A stretch of 64,000 nt of DNA from Desulfosporosinus sp. (GCA_020692355.1 JAIMKP010000001.1:99165-163164); one strand, 5' to 3'; shown: positions 1 to 8,436, numbered from the stretch's first letter. Program-made: numbers and translations. Notes: generated from the sequence alone by a model not told the origin.

Positions 1-129
1 GATTGGGTTACGGCTACTAAGCGGAATGCGGGCATCTGCTAATTCAATGACGACATCCACAACCTGGAGCTGCTCAGCGAGAAGCCTTCTCGCTTTGGCC
101 ATGTGGCCAGGAAACCATTGAATACTCAT
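1..129 (-). CDS. rbgA: Ribosome biogenesis GTPase RbgA/YlqF, N-terminus only
   Basis: Partial gene running off the left edge of the window; only the first 43 codons are present. The visible protein begins [15 protein letters not shown] and continues with [16 protein letters not shown], which is the N-terminus of the YlqF/RbgA circularly permuted GTPases that help mature the 50S subunit. The G4-G1 motifs lie outside the window. An AAAGGA ribosome-binding site precedes the ATG. It lies downstream of lepB and rplS, a common Firmicutes order (rplS-lepB-rbgA), which supports the assignment. Confidence 0.88.
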   Translation of the reverse strand, partial: MSIQWFPGHMAKARRLLAEQLQVVDVVIELADARIPLSSRNPI

Positions 130-210
130 GAGACATCCTTTCTTAAAAGGTCAGGGGACACACCTGAATCAGAGGTCAGAAGTAGGAGGAATGTCCCACT
201 AAATTTTAAA

Positions 211-723
211 CTAGAAAAACTTCCACCGATTAAACGGGTAATACAAAAACCAGACTTTGCCGATCAAATCTTCTTTCGGAAGCAACCCCCACTCGCGCGA
301 ATCCCCACTCTGGCGGCGATTGTCGCCTAACACCAAGGCCTTTCCTTTGGGAACGGTTTCCGGACCATAGGGCGGATAATCTCCCGCCTTCAAGTAGGGT
401 TCTTTAAACAACACCCCATTGACAAACACTTGATTGTCTTTCAACTCGACCGTTTCCCCTTCCAGCGCAATCACCCGTTTCACGAAGGTACGCTTGGGAT
501 CCTTAGGAAAGGCGAAGACCACCACATCACCCCGCGCCGGAACCTTACTGCGGTAGGCCAGGCGATTCACTATGATGCGATCGCCTGGGATCAGGGTCGG
601 TTCCATAGATGGTGAAGGGATGAGATAGGGCTGAATAACATACAACCGAAGGCCGCCAAAAAGTAAAAGCAAGATCCCTAGCATTAAAAAAATCCGTCTA
701 CTGCTAAAACGTTGCTTCTGCAT
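211..723 (-). CDS. lepB: Signal peptidase I
   Basis: Membrane-bound serine protease that removes signal peptides from exported proteins. The 170-residue protein has one N-terminal membrane segment (about residues 11-30). The SPSME box follows, with the likely nucleophile Ser39, and the general-base lysine is in RTFVKRV (Lys82). The C-terminal GDNRRQSGDSREWG box is also present. The length fits the short Gram-positive type. It follows rplS in the same direction and precedes rbgA. All catalytic boxes are intact. Confidence 0.95.
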   Translation of the reverse strand: MQKQRFSSRRIFLMLGILLLLFGGLRLYVIQPYLIPSPSMEPTLIPGDRIIVNRLAYRSKVPARGDVVVFAFPKDPKRTFVKRVIALEGETVELKDNQVFVNGVLFKEPYLKAGDYPPYGPETVPKGKALVLGDNRRQSGDSREWGLLPKEDLIGKVWFLYYPFNRWKFF

Positions 724-802
724 ACACTCTCTCCTCTCTTACCTGCTGATCATAGTATGGGCAGGCAGTGCTTAGAGCATGCAGAAGCGAGGCCTATGTA
801 AG

Positions 803-836
803 AAAAAAGAGAGCCGGATTGCTCCAGCCCCCTCTC
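803..836 (-). terminator. Rho-independent terminator after rplS
   Basis: Read on the minus strand, a GC-rich hairpin starts at the rplS stop codon (stem ending CCGGCTCTCT) and runs straight into TTTTTT. This would end or attenuate transcription between rplS and lepB. The stem has one or two mismatches. Confidence 0.65.
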
Positions 837-1187
837 TTAGCGGCGATCCCGACGATCTTTAATCCGGGCTGCTTTACCCGATAAACCACGCAGATAATAA
901 AGTTTGGCCCTGCGCACAACCCCATGGCGAACCACTTCAATCTTATCGATCCGTGGCGAATGCAACGGAAAGGTTCTTTCCACGCCGACCCCGTAAGTCA
1001 CGCGGCGAACCGTGAACGTTTCCCGCAGGCCGCCACCTTTCATCTTGATAACAACCCCTTCAAAAACCTGAATCCGCTCGCGAGTACCTTCAACAACGCG
1101 AACATGCACTTTTAACGTATCTCCTGGTCGGAAGGAAGGAAGATCTTGTCTCATTTGTTCTTCTTCAATCATGCGAATATAATCCAT
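837..1187 (-). CDS. rplS: 50S ribosomal protein L19
   Basis: Large-subunit protein at the 30S-50S interface. The 116-residue protein shows the L19 pattern of an acidic N-terminus, then [39 protein letters not shown], and a basic tail [19 protein letters not shown]. It is preceded by a GGGGGGA ribosome-binding site. It is separated from the upstream SPOUT methylase by about 300 bases holding repeats, so it may have its own promoter, though none was recognised. Confidence 0.97.
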   Translation of the reverse strand: MDYIRMIEEEQMRQDLPSFRPGDTLKVHVRVVEGTRERIQVFEGVVIKMKGGGLRETFTVRRVTYGVGVERTFPLHSPRIDKIEVVRHGVVRRAKLYYLRGLSGKAARIKDRRDRR

Positions 1188-1254
1188 TTTTATTTCCCCC
1201 CTTCCTGCCTAGATGTTCATGAACTGCTGCTTTTTCAGTCAGAGGACCATCCGT

Positions 1255-1300
1255 CATAAAGAATTCTCGAAATCTATGATTTCGCCAGAATTCTTATCCC
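1255..1300. repeat. Palindromic intergenic repeat, ATAAAGAATT...AATTCTTAT type (copy 1)
   Basis: A near-perfect hairpin with arms ATAAAGAATTCTCGAAATC and GATTTCGCCAGAATTCTTAT around a TAT loop. The same design with slightly different bases recurs at 46877-46924. The outer ends (ATAAAGAA / TTCTTATCC) are shared with longer elements at 3409 and 41672. A small CCCCTATGGGG hairpin follows at once. The rest of the rplS-methylase gap (1188-1482) holds scattered heptanucleotide repeats near 1371 and 1458 and no gene. Confidence 0.75.
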
Positions 1301-1482
1301 CTATGGGGATCATACCCATATATTTTACCATAAGCCATACCTGCACGCAACCGGAACATAGGAAGTTGAGAATTCAGGAGTCAGAATACGCTGGGAATCG
1401 TTCTTAGAAATTCTAGTCCCTTAAAAATATTCTCTCTTAACGAATTTTTCCGTTCCTCCAGATCCTGACTCCTGTCTCCTGT

Positions 1483-2040
1483 CTAATGCCCACGCAGCCG
1501 ATCCAAAATGATCGCAGCCGCCGAGCGCACGGACAGGTGATTGTACGCCCCCGGCCCAAAGATGGGTCCTAAAATGACATCGGCCTTTGCCACCTCTTCC
1601 TGCAAAAGGCCCCAGCCCGTACCAAAAAGGAGGAGGATCGGCTCCTCACCTTCCTCAATCCGCGAACGCATCTGTGTGTAGCTTATGGTATTCGGGTAAA
1701 TGCGTGCATCAGTAGCCACCCTCAGAGGAGGCTGCCCTTCAGCCGCCTCAATCTGGGCGACGGCCTCATCCAGAGTGCTCACTACCTGTACCCGGGCAAA
1801 CGCCTCTTTCCGATCCGGATTATATTCGGCTCCATACCCTTCCTGCCAAAACCCCATAATCCGCTTCGCCAAGGCCTGCTGTGCCTCTGCCGGGTGAATG
1901 ACATAATATCTGACCACATCATACGTCGCGGCACTCCGAGCAATATCGTGCAGATCTAAATTCGTGATGGAGGTTGCCACCACCATCCCATTCTTATTAT
2001 AAACTGGCGCATGGATAAGCGCTAGATAAACCCTTCCCAC
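1483..2040 (-). CDS. SPOUT-class RNA methyltransferase (TrmD-neighbour family)
   Basis: A 185-residue protein of the family annotated as RNA methyltransferase or tRNA guanine-N1-methyltransferase-like (Pfam Methyltrn_RNA_4), whose target is not firmly established. The N-terminus reads VYLALIHAPVYNKNG and ATSITNLDLHDIARS. The C-terminus has LLFGTGWGL and ILGPIFG, the glycine-rich turns of the SPOUT trefoil knot that hold S-adenosylmethionine. In Clostridia this gene usually sits directly after trmD, as here (30 bases downstream). Confidence 0.85.
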   Translation of the reverse strand: MGRVYLALIHAPVYNKNGMVVATSITNLDLHDIARSAATYDVVRYYVIHPAEAQQALAKRIMGFWQEGYGAEYNPDRKEAFARVQVVSTLDEAVAQIEAAEGQPPLRVATDARIYPNTISYTQMRSRIEEGEEPILLLFGTGWGLLQEEVAKADVILGPIFGPGAYNHLSVRSAAAIILDRLRGH

Positions 2041-2070
2041 CGACTTTTCCCCCTATACTGGGTTGTTCGC

Positions 2071-2892
2071 TTATGCTGGGTTGTTTCCCTGTTCGGGTTC
2101 TCTTCCTCTTCGCTTTTTCGGAAGCGGGGCTAAGGCACGCCACTTCTCCGCAAACACTTCCATCTCAGGATGTTCCTGCCGTAGTTCCTCTAGGAGAGGG
2201 TAATCCGAGGCAAGGAATACGGTACGTTCAAACAAATCCGGTCGCTTCTGAAAGGTCCGCCACAGAGCCTCTTTGCGCCGCCAGCGCTCGATATTGGCAT
2301 GATGCCCGGAAAGCAGGATTTCCGGAACGCGTTGCCCTTCAAACTCTACCGGGCGGGTGTATTGGGGATATTCCAAAACCCCATCCCCATGCGACTCTTC
2401 CTTTAACGACTCGCTCTGCCCCAACACGCCGGGAACCAAGCGAGCCACCGCATCGATCATCACCGAAGCCGCAAGTTCTCCACCTGTCAAAACAAAATCT
2501 CCCAGGGAAAGTTCTTGGTCAGCCAGAGCGCGGATTCGTTCATCAAACCCCTCATAATGCCCACAGATGAACACTAATTCATCTTCACACGCCAGCGCCC
2601 TGGCCAGGGCTTGATCAAAAACCTGGCCCTGTGGGGAAAGAAGAATCACCTGACGCGAGCCATGGGGTTCCGGTAGCGCTCTCAACGCAGCAAAGAGAGG
2701 ATCGGGCTTGAGAACCATGCCCGCGCCCCCACCGTAAGGGACATCATCCACACTTTTATGTTTGTTATCAGCATACTCCCGGAAGTTCACCACGTTTACT
2801 TGGATAAGCCCTGCCGCTTGTGCTCGTTTCAAGATGCTTGCCTGAAGCGGGCTGAACATTTCCGGAAACAAGGTTAATACCGTAAACCGCAT
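2071..2892 (-). CDS. trmD: tRNA (guanine-37-N1)-methyltransferase
   Basis: Methylates G37 next to the anticodon to prevent +1 frameshifting. The 273-residue protein starts MRFTVLTLFPEMFSP and has DDVPYGGGAGMVLKPDPL. The SAM knot is in ILLSPQGQVFDQ, ICGHYEGFDERI and SLGDFVLTGGE, and the GVLGQSESLKEESH loop follows. A basic C-terminal extension (KKRRGREPEQG) makes it slightly longer than usual. Its ATG abuts the rimM stop codon, which implies translational coupling in the ffh-rpsP operon. Confidence 0.97.
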   Translation of the reverse strand: MRFTVLTLFPEMFSPLQASILKRAQAAGLIQVNVVNFREYADNKHKSVDDVPYGGGAGMVLKPDPLFAALRALPEPHGSRQVILLSPQGQVFDQALARALACEDELVFICGHYEGFDERIRALADQELSLGDFVLTGGELAASVMIDAVARLVPGVLGQSESLKEESHGDGVLEYPQYTRPVEFEGQRVPEILLSGHHANIERWRRKEALWRTFQKRPDLFERTVFLASDYPLLEELRQEHPEMEVFAEKWRALAPLPKKRRGREPEQGNNPA

Positions 2893-3393
2893 CTAATCCT
2901 CCAACAGCCCTGGAGGGAGCGTAACATCCATCCGTCGGCCTGGGACATCCACCTTTTTGACAACACTCTTCAGGGCCGGAACACAGATCTCTCCATGGTC
3001 GCCCCGCACAACATAGACATCATTCGCCCCTGTTTCCTGTATTTGCACAAGTGTCCCCAGGCAAACGTTCCCTTCGTAAACCTGCATCCCTTCGAGTTCG
3101 AAATAGTACCACCCTTCTTCTAAAGGGGGAACCTCGGCGCGGTCGATATAAACTTTGAAGCCGCGGAGTTTTTCGGCTTCGTCCATGCTGTTGATACCCT
3201 GAAAGAGCAAATAAACAAGGTCATTCTGAATCCGTGCCTCTCGGATCTCCAAACTCCTTTTTTCCTGCCCATTATGCAAAAATACCTGCTTCAGTTTGGC
3301 AAAACGGTGCACATCGGTTGTGATGGGATAAACCTTCACCTCACCCTGCACGCCGTGTGGGCGCAGAATCTCGCCAATCAATACTTCTTGCAT
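2893..3393 (-). CDS. rimM: 16S rRNA processing protein RimM
   Basis: Assists maturation of the 30S head by binding S19. The ATG at 3393 gives 166 residues starting MQEVLIGEILRPHGVQGEVKV, the typical RimM N-terminus. The PRC-barrel half contains EGWYYFELEGMQVY and ETGANDVYVV. The open frame continues 46 codons upstream, but that extension is made by the palindromic repeat at 3409-3529, so the shorter start is chosen. It lies between khpA and trmD. Confidence 0.93.
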   Translation of the reverse strand: MQEVLIGEILRPHGVQGEVKVYPITTDVHRFAKLKQVFLHNGQEKRSLEIREARIQNDLVYLLFQGINSMDEAEKLRGFKVYIDRAEVPPLEEGWYYFELEGMQVYEGNVCLGTLVQIQETGANDVYVVRGDHGEICVPALKSVVKKVDVPGRRMDVTLPPGLLED

Positions 3394-3408
3394 CCTAACA
3401 CCCCTTAA

Positions 3409-3529
3409 GGGATAAAGAAAACTCAGCTGGCGCCTAGCCTTACGGCGCTTTGCCATCCATGGCAGCGCTCTAATCTCAAACGTCCTGTTTGAGTCGGCGA
3501 CGGCGGCGACGCTAGTTTTCTTATCCCCC
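3409..3529. repeat. Long palindromic repeat, GGGATAAAGAAAACT...AGTTTTCTTATCCC (copy 2)
   Basis: About 121 bases bounded by imperfect inverted repeats (GGGATAAAGAAAACT at left, AGTTTTCTTATCCCC at right). Inside, GGCGCC and GGCGACGGCGGCGAC form the next stem. Two small hairpins are also present (GCCATCCATGGC and CTCAAAC/GTTTGAG). A shorter relative lies at 41672-41733. It is intergenic, upstream of rimM, and keeps one reading frame open, which produces a false N-terminal extension of rimM. Confidence 0.75.
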
Positions 3530-3599
3530 ACAAACTTATACTTTCTGAACGGGATAAAAAACCCTAATCCTTAGCATTATGTTTCCCCGTCCTAAAAAA

Positions 3600-3630
3600 G
3601 TTAAAAAGGGCATGCCGGCCCTTTTTAAAC
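3600..3630 (-). terminator. Terminator-like hairpin after khpA
   Basis: GTTAAAAAGGGC and GCCCTTTTTAAAC form a strong stem with A/T tails directly next to the khpA stop codon. It can act on either strand. It may reduce read-through from rpsP-khpA into rimM-trmD. Confidence 0.7.
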
Positions 3631-3861
3631 TTACTGATCAATATCGATGTGCACTCGGCGTCCATCTTTGACAGCCGCCGCTTTCACGATCGTCCGGATG
3701 GCATTAGCAATCTTGCCTTGCTTGCCGATCACTTTTCCCATATCTTCGGGAGCCACGACCAACTGTAAGTGTACACTCTTATCCGTATCGGTTTGGTTAA
3801 CCGATACATTCTCCGGATGATCGACCAATGCTTTCGCAAGGATTTCTACCAGTTCCTTCAT
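3631..3861 (-). CDS. khpA: KH-domain RNA-binding protein KhpA
   Basis: A 76-residue single KH domain protein (YlqC/KhpA family). It has the GxxG loop within VIGKQGKIANAIRTIVKA and a short ELVEILAKALVDHPENV N-terminus. In other Firmicutes KhpA pairs with KhpB/Jag as an RNA chaperone affecting cell division. It sits 21 bases after rpsP, its usual position. Confidence 0.92.
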   Translation of the reverse strand: MKELVEILAKALVDHPENVSVNQTDTDKSVHLQLVVAPEDMGKVIGKQGKIANAIRTIVKAAAVKDGRRVHIDIDQ

Positions 3862-3882
3862 TGGACCCCCCCCACTTAACCA

Positions 3883-4146
3883 TTACTTATTGGTGTGGAA
3901 TTTGTTCAGGATCCCTGCTTGACGCAGCAAAGATTTTGCCGTATCGGACGGTTGAGCGCCGGTCGTGAGCCATTTCAGAGCCTTTTCTTCATCGATTTGA
4001 AGAACCTCCGGGCGCTTAGTCGGATCATAAAAACCGATCTCTTCAATAAAGCGGCCATCCCGCGGAGCATTAGAATCGGCCACCACCAAACGGTAGAACG
4101 GGTTTTTCTTCGCGCCTAAACGGCGCAGACGGATTTTCGTTGCCAT
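3883..4146 (-). CDS. rpsP: 30S ribosomal protein S16
   Basis: Small-subunit assembly protein of 87 residues, starting [19 protein letters not shown] and continuing [22 protein letters not shown]. This is diagnostic of S16. A good AGGAGGTG ribosome-binding site precedes the ATG. It is placed between ffh and khpA in the usual Firmicutes order. Confidence 0.97.
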   Translation of the reverse strand: MATKIRLRRLGAKKNPFYRLVVADSNAPRDGRFIEEIGFYDPTKRPEVLQIDEEKALKWLTTGAQPSDTAKSLLRQAGILNKFHTNK

Positions 4147-4201
4147 GTGTTTTCACCTCCTCAACAGGGTAATCGCCAGAGAATGATGCCTGCGCGCAGC
4201 C

Positions 4202-5548
4202 TTAACGAGCAAACGGGAAGCGAAAACCGGGTTTCTTGCCCTTTTTCCCTTTGCCTGGCCCTCCCGCCCCAGCAAACTGTTTCATCATCTTCTGCATCTG
4301 TTCAAACTGCTTAAGCAAACGCCCCACTTCTTGAACACTCGTCCCGCTCCCTTTGGCGATCCGTTTCTTGCGAGAGTCTTTGATCAGTACTGGCTTGCGT
4401 CGCTCGTCCAGCGTCATAGAACGAATAATCGCTTCCACATGAGACATATCCTTCTCATTAATTTGAACATCCTTGAGCTGCTTACCCATACCGGGAATCA
4501 TCTCTAAAATCGAGGAAAGCGGCCCCATTTTCTTCAATTGCTGCATTTGATCAAGAAAATCATCCAAGCTAAATTCCTGCTTGCGCAGTTTCTGTTCCAT
4601 TTCCTTGGCCTTTTTCTCATCAAACGCCTGCTGTGCTTTTTCGATTAAAGTGAGCACATCACCCATACCCAAAATCCGCGAAGCCATGCGATCCGGATGG
4701 AAGGCCTCCAAGGCATCGATCTTTTCGCCGATCCCAGCGAACTTGATCGGACAGCCTGTGACTGCTTTGACGGAAAGTGCCGCTCCGCCGCGGGTGTCGC
4801 CATCGAGCTTCGTGAGAATGACTCCCCCAAGCCCTAACTGGTTATGAAACGCCTCGGCCACATTGACAGCATCCTGACCCGTCATCGCATCGACGACCAA
4901 GAGGATCTCGTGAGGATGAACCGTATCTTTAATGGCTTGCAGCTCGCCCATCAACTCTTCATTAATGTGGAGCCGACCGGCTGTATCCATGATGACGACA
5001 TCCAGACCTTGGCTGGCCGCATGCTGCAAGGAAGCCGTCGCGATGTCCACTGGCAACCGGTCACCTTGTGCGAATACGGGAACTTTAATCTGTTCCCCCA
5101 GAACCTGAAGCTGCTTGATTGCCGCTGGCCGATAGATATCGCAGGCTACCATTAACGGATGCTTTCCTTGCTTTTTCAGCATCTGGGCGAGTTTCGCGGC
5201 ATGAGTGGTTTTCCCTGCCCCCTGAAGGCCAACCAGCAAAATGATCGTCGGCGGTTTCGAGGCAATCTCGATCTTGGCTTCCTGGCCGCCCATCAAGGCC
5301 ATTAGCTCTTCATGTACGATCTTTACCACCTGCTGACCCGGAGACAGAGACTCCAAAACCTCCTGACCAACCGCCCGCTCCTTGACCTTGGCGACAAAAT
5401 CCTTAACCACTTTATAGTTCACGTCGGCTTCCAGGAGTGCCATGCGCACTTCCCGCATCGCCTCACTGACATCCGCTTCGGTTAGTTTGCCTTTCCCTCG
5501 CAGCCGCTTAAAGGTTTCCTGCAGCTTTTCACTTAAGCCTTGGAACAT
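4202..5548 (-). CDS. ffh: Signal recognition particle protein Ffh (SRP54)
   Basis: GTPase that binds signal sequences with the SRP RNA and docks with FtsY (also in this window). The 448 residues give an N domain (1-95) and a G domain with P-loop GLQGAGKTT (about 108-116), DTAGRLH near 190 and [11 protein letters not shown] near 247. A methionine-rich M domain follows from about 300 ([11 protein letters not shown]). It ends in a basic glycine/lysine tail. It is 14 bases downstream of ylxM, its usual partner. Confidence 0.98.
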   Translation of the reverse strand: MFQGLSEKLQETFKRLRGKGKLTEADVSEAMREVRMALLEADVNYKVVKDFVAKVKERAVGQEVLESLSPGQQVVKIVHEELMALMGGQEAKIEIASKPPTIILLVGLQGAGKTTHAAKLAQMLKKQGKHPLMVACDIYRPAAIKQLQVLGEQIKVPVFAQGDRLPVDIATASLQHAASQGLDVVIMDTAGRLHINEELMGELQAIKDTVHPHEILLVVDAMTGQDAVNVAEAFHNQLGLGGVILTKLDGDTRGGAALSVKAVTGCPIKFAGIGEKIDALEAFHPDRMASRILGMGDVLTLIEKAQQAFDEKKAKEMEQKLRKQEFSLDDFLDQMQQLKKMGPLSSILEMIPGMGKQLKDVQINEKDMSHVEAIIRSMTLDERRKPVLIKDSRKKRIAKGSGTSVQEVGRLLKQFEQMQKMMKQFAGAGGPGKGKKGKKPGFRFPFAR

Positions 5549-5562
5549 GGCAACCTCTCTTT

Positions 5563-5952
5563 CTAGTCTAACAAACCATTAGGCGAATCCCCTGCAATTC
5601 CCTGATAAATATCCTCGATCTTCGCTTTTACCTCAAGGTAGCGCAGCCAAAGGCCCTCATCTCGAAAGTCCTTGGCTTCAAAACGCTGCAACCGTTTTGT
5701 CACCGCCAGAAGCTTTTCCCGTTCCTGAAGGAAACGGCCAGCGAGCCCCAGCTTTTCTTCATACCCACACAGGATCTTTTCCGTCCGCTTGATGAGATCA
5801 TGAACCGCCTGGCGGCTGATCCGCTCCGCTTCAGCGATCTCCCCTAACGAAAAGTCTTGGTCATAATGAAGTTCCCAAATCTTTCGCTGTTTTTCGGTGA
5901 GCAGTGGGCCATAAAAGTCCGCCAACAGCGCCATATGTGCGAATTTCTCCAT
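5563..5952 (-). CDS. ylxM: YlxM/p13-like HTH protein, SRP accessory
   Basis: A 129-residue protein with a sigma-70 region-4-like [23 protein letters not shown] followed by [19 protein letters not shown]. YlxM proteins are encoded just before ffh in many Firmicutes and bind SRP components in streptococci. It is the first gene of the operon, with a strong promoter at 5989-6017 and a palindrome over the presumed transcription start. Autoregulation by this HTH protein is conceivable but not shown. Confidence 0.9.
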   Translation of the reverse strand: MEKFAHMALLADFYGPLLTEKQRKIWELHYDQDFSLGEIAEAERISRQAVHDLIKRTEKILCGYEEKLGLAGRFLQEREKLLAVTKRLQRFEAKDFRDEGLWLRYLEVKAKIEDIYQGIAGDSPNGLLD

Positions 5953-5963
5953 GCCTTAACCTC

Positions 5964-5985
5964 TGTAAAGTATTTTTACTTTACA
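5964..5985. promoter_or_regulatory. Perfect palindrome over the ylxM-ffh operon start (operator candidate)
   Basis: TGTAAAGTA-TTTT-TACTTTACA: 9-base arms, 4-base loop, no mismatch. It lies 12-33 bases upstream of the ylxM ATG and just downstream of the -10 box, where a repressor would block initiation. The operator family is not recognised. Confidence 0.55.
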
Positions 5986-5988
5986 TCT

Positions 5989-6017
5989 ATTGTAGAAAAA
6001 AATTGCGCTTTTGTCAA
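5989..6017 (-). promoter_or_regulatory. Sigma-A promoter of the ylxM-ffh operon
   Basis: On the minus strand TTGACA (complement of 6012-6017), 17 bases, then TACAAT (complement of 5989-5994): close to consensus with optimal spacing. The ylxM ATG is about 37 bases further on. The gap between ylxM and lrp (5953-6296) contains this promoter, the palindrome at 5964 and the divergent lrp promoter. I see no gene in it. Confidence 0.8.
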
Positions 6018-6149
6018 GGGATTTTAGCACTGGTAATTTGAAACTACAACTTTTTTAAATGGCTTATCAAAAGCTTGTGCAATTTCAGGCTTTGAGCCAA
6101 CCGTTCATTAACTCATATAACGTTTTTTCGCTATTTATTCGCTAATACG

Positions 6150-6179
6150 TTGACAAATAAGCATATTATTTGGTATAAT
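6150..6179 (+). promoter_or_regulatory. Sigma-A promoter of the lrp-radical SAM operon
   Basis: TTGACA at 6150-6155 and TATAAT at 6174-6179 with 18-base spacing. About 117 bases of AT-rich leader follow before the lrp ATG, with TTAA-rich inverted segments (GTTAACCTATTTAGTTAA) that could be Lrp-type sites. Confidence 0.75.
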
Positions 6180-6296
6180 CGTCATACGTCAAAATAATAT
6201 TTTTTGTTAACCTATTTAGTTAAATTGTGTTGTTGACACTAAGGTTTAACTGACTAACAGTAATTAGCACCTAATTGTCTTAAAGGAGTCTATATT

Positions 6297-6770
6297 ATGT
6301 CTTTGGCTTTTGATAGTTGTGATAAGGAAATAATCGATATTCTGCAAAACGATTCATCAATATCCAATATAGAATTATCAAAGAAAATCGGATTATCGCC
6401 CTCTGCTTGCCTCAGTCGGACAAAGCGTCTTAAAGAACTGGGTGTAATAAAACAATTTGCTACTATCATCGATGAAAAAAAGGTTGGGTTGGAAATAGTT
6501 GCGTTTACTTTTGTCAATTTATCTCCGCATAATAGAAAAACGGCAAACGCCTTTCTATTAAAAGTTAAGGAAACGCCTAAAATTCTAGAATGTTATAACG
6601 TTACAGGCAGCTGGGATTATTTATTAAAGATAGTATCCCATGATATAGCTTCTTATCGTGATTTTATTATGGATTCGCTCTTGGAATTTCCAGGGGTAAA
6701 CAAAATCGACACAAACATCGTTTTAGGGACTGATAAACAAAGTTTCTGTTTACCTATTGATCAAGTATAA
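6297..6770 (+). CDS. Lrp/AsnC-family transcriptional regulator
   Basis: A 157-residue protein. The N-terminal winged HTH (IDILQNDSSISNIELSKKIG then LSPSACLSRTKRLKELGVI) is typical of Lrp/AsnC, and the C-terminal RAM domain (about 65-150) has ECYNVTGSWDYLLKIV and FPGVNKIDTNIVLG. RAM domains bind amino acids. A clear AAAGGAG site precedes the ATG. It ends 33 bases before the radical SAM gene and is probably co-transcribed, so it likely controls that gene in response to an amino acid or related ligand. It is visibly more AT-rich than its neighbours. Confidence 0.93.
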   Translation: MSLAFDSCDKEIIDILQNDSSISNIELSKKIGLSPSACLSRTKRLKELGVIKQFATIIDEKKVGLEIVAFTFVNLSPHNRKTANAFLLKVKETPKILECYNVTGSWDYLLKIVSHDIASYRDFIMDSLLEFPGVNKIDTNIVLGTDKQSFCLPIDQV

Positions 6771-6803
6771 AATTTATTAGCTGGATTGAGGAGGATTTCA
6801 GAG

Positions 6804-7937
6804 ATGAAAAATTATACTTTATTAAAAGCAGCTCTGCTTACGGAGGGAATCTGTTCTGATATCGAAAGTTTGACAGCAGTAGGCATAAACTATAAAGAGC
6901 AGAATCATGGGTTGTTTGGTTGGGATTTTGAAAATCATGTTAACCTCAAATTCCCTGATGATTTCTGTCTTCCGGATGGAACAGTTGTACAGTTCCGTTA
7001 TAATTCAAAATCACAATATCATGTGAAAACGTATGATGATAAATTAAAACTATACCTTAACGATCATGAAATTTGTGAGATTACATGGATAGAACGGCCT
7101 GATTTTTATAACAAGAAAACAACTCAAAATAATGCTATGGTTAAAATTGGTCAGATCGGTGGCAGGGACTGCTTGTTTTTCTGTTATCAAAACTACTGCT
7201 CCCATTTTAGCCATAATAAGCAATGTTCGTTTTGTAATCTTGTTACAACATCAAAAGTTTACAACTCTGTAATTAAGAAAAAAGATATCACTGATATTGG
7301 TGAAGTAGCTAAAGCGGCCTGGTCAGAAGGAAATGTTAATCACATATTACTTACTGGGGGATGTTTTAGTCACGAAAAGGAAGTTGCTATGGTTTCTGAC
7401 ATCATAGAATCTATAAAAAACCATACAGGATTTGAAAGAGTTCCCGGAATAATACTTCCCTCTCCTGCTAAAGGGGATGATATTAAACGTTATTTCGAAA
7501 CTGGGATCAATGCAATTGGATATAGCATGGAGATATGGGACGAAAAGTTGTATAAAGCAATATGTCCAGGAAAATCAGAAAGCACCTCGCATGCAGAATT
7601 TGTTGAATCCATTAAAACAGCAGTTAATATTTTTGGACAAGGAAATGTATTTATTGCTCTGGTAATGGGTTTGGAACCAAAAGAAACATTTTTACAAGGA
7701 ATTAAGACTCTATCTGCCATGGGTGCTAATATTGTTCCTTTTGTGTGGTCGCCCAATCCAGGTTCAAAATTAGAGGGTCATAGAGCACCATCTGCAGAGT
7801 GGTATTTTGATGTGATTTCAGAGGCTGCGGAAATTGTATATGATAATAAGATTCCTTCGGGTACAGAAAACCACTGCTATCAGTGTGATGGAAATTCATT
7901 ATTACATGACGCTTTACGATTAAAAGGCATTGCATAA
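6804..7937 (+). CDS. Radical SAM protein with unusual cysteine spacing
   Basis: A 377-residue protein of unknown product. The candidate iron-sulfur motif is CSHFSHNKQCSFC, i.e. C-x8-C-x2-C, instead of the usual C-x3-C-x2-C. LLTGGCFSHEKE (a GGE-like strand) and other TIM-barrel strands follow (GIILPSPAKGDD, INAIGYSMEIWDE, VFIALVMGLEPKETF). A further Cys pair near the C-terminus (HCYQCDG) may be structural. The ATG at 6804 follows GAGGAGG and is preferred to the TTG at 6786. The first 110 residues match no domain I recognise. It pairs with an Lrp-type regulator in an AT-rich island, suggesting acquisition as a unit and perhaps amino-acid or cofactor chemistry. Confidence 0.75.
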   Translation: MKNYTLLKAALLTEGICSDIESLTAVGINYKEQNHGLFGWDFENHVNLKFPDDFCLPDGTVVQFRYNSKSQYHVKTYDDKLKLYLNDHEICEITWIERPDFYNKKTTQNNAMVKIGQIGGRDCLFFCYQNYCSHFSHNKQCSFCNLVTTSKVYNSVIKKKDITDIGEVAKAAWSEGNVNHILLTGGCFSHEKEVAMVSDIIESIKNHTGFERVPGIILPSPAKGDDIKRYFETGINAIGYSMEIWDEKLYKAICPGKSESTSHAEFVESIKTAVNIFGQGNVFIALVMGLEPKETFLQGIKTLSAMGANIVPFVWSPNPGSKLEGHRAPSAEWYFDVISEAAEIVYDNKIPSGTENHCYQCDGNSLLHDALRLKGIA

Positions 7938-8009
7938 ATTTTACTATTATATCAGGGTAGCATGTTTTCGTAATTAACAACATAGTCGGGAAACTAAGCC
8001 AACTCTATG

Positions 8010-8043
8010 GAGAAGCCAACACCTCTTCTGGTGTTGGCTTCTC
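8010..8043 (+). terminator. Hairpin after the lrp-radical SAM operon
   Basis: GAGAAGCCAACACC and GGTGTTGGCTTCTC form a perfect 14-base stem around a 6-base loop. The following tract (CTGTCTAACC) is only weakly T-rich, so termination efficiency is uncertain. Confidence 0.7.
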
Positions 8044-8080
8044 CTGTCTAACCGTCTTTGAGTTAATGTTTACATGTCTT

Positions 8081-8421
8081 TCAGGCCTTTTCTTGACCTT
8101 TGCCGTTCTTCGATGCGATCAGGGATTTCCTGGCCCAATCTACGAGGCGCTCTCTGTTTTCCAGCACTTCAACAGGCACTTCATAATAAGAAACCGTGAT
8201 TTTTTAGTGGCGAAAGGTTTTAAAGGCTCCATGCCTGCTTTCTGATAATCGTTTCTATTGGAATGGTCAAGTTTAAAATATAAAACGTCATCAGATATCA
8301 ATGAAAAAATATAGCCTTCACAATATAGACCCACTACACCAAACATTTTCTGAACAGTTATATCACCTAACATCATCAGTTGTTCTAAGACATAATCTTT
8401 AAACGGCTGACTTATTGCCAA
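8081..8421 (-). pseudogene. TfoX N-terminal-domain protein, frameshifted
   Basis: The open frame (8140-8421, 93 residues) starts MAISQPFKDYVLEQLMMLGD and has KMFGVVGLYCEGYIFSLIS, the TfoX-N fold. After KPFATKKSRF the frame changes. The adjacent frame continues the expected C-terminus (YYEVPVEVLENRERLVDWA) to a TGA at 8081-8083. One missing base in the T-run near 8190-8193 explains this. It is either a real inactivating deletion or a homopolymer sequencing error. The protein role is unknown here; TfoX in other bacteria affects competence. Confidence 0.75.
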
Positions 8422-8436
8422 GTGACCACTCCTACT

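Noticed and set aside
1188..1260. Possible L19 leader RNA upstream of rplS
   Set aside because: I could not draw the paired hairpins of the known leader with confidence. A covariance search (Rfam L19 leader) would decide.
2073..2570. 165-residue plus-strand frame over trmD
   Set aside because: It is antisense to a well-conserved gene, has no recognisable domain and shows composition typical of a shadow frame.
3394..3531. N-terminal extension of RimM (46 codons)
   Set aside because: It is made by the palindromic repeat at 3409-3529, has no RimM similarity and no good ribosome-binding site. RimM begins at MQEVLIGEILRPHG.
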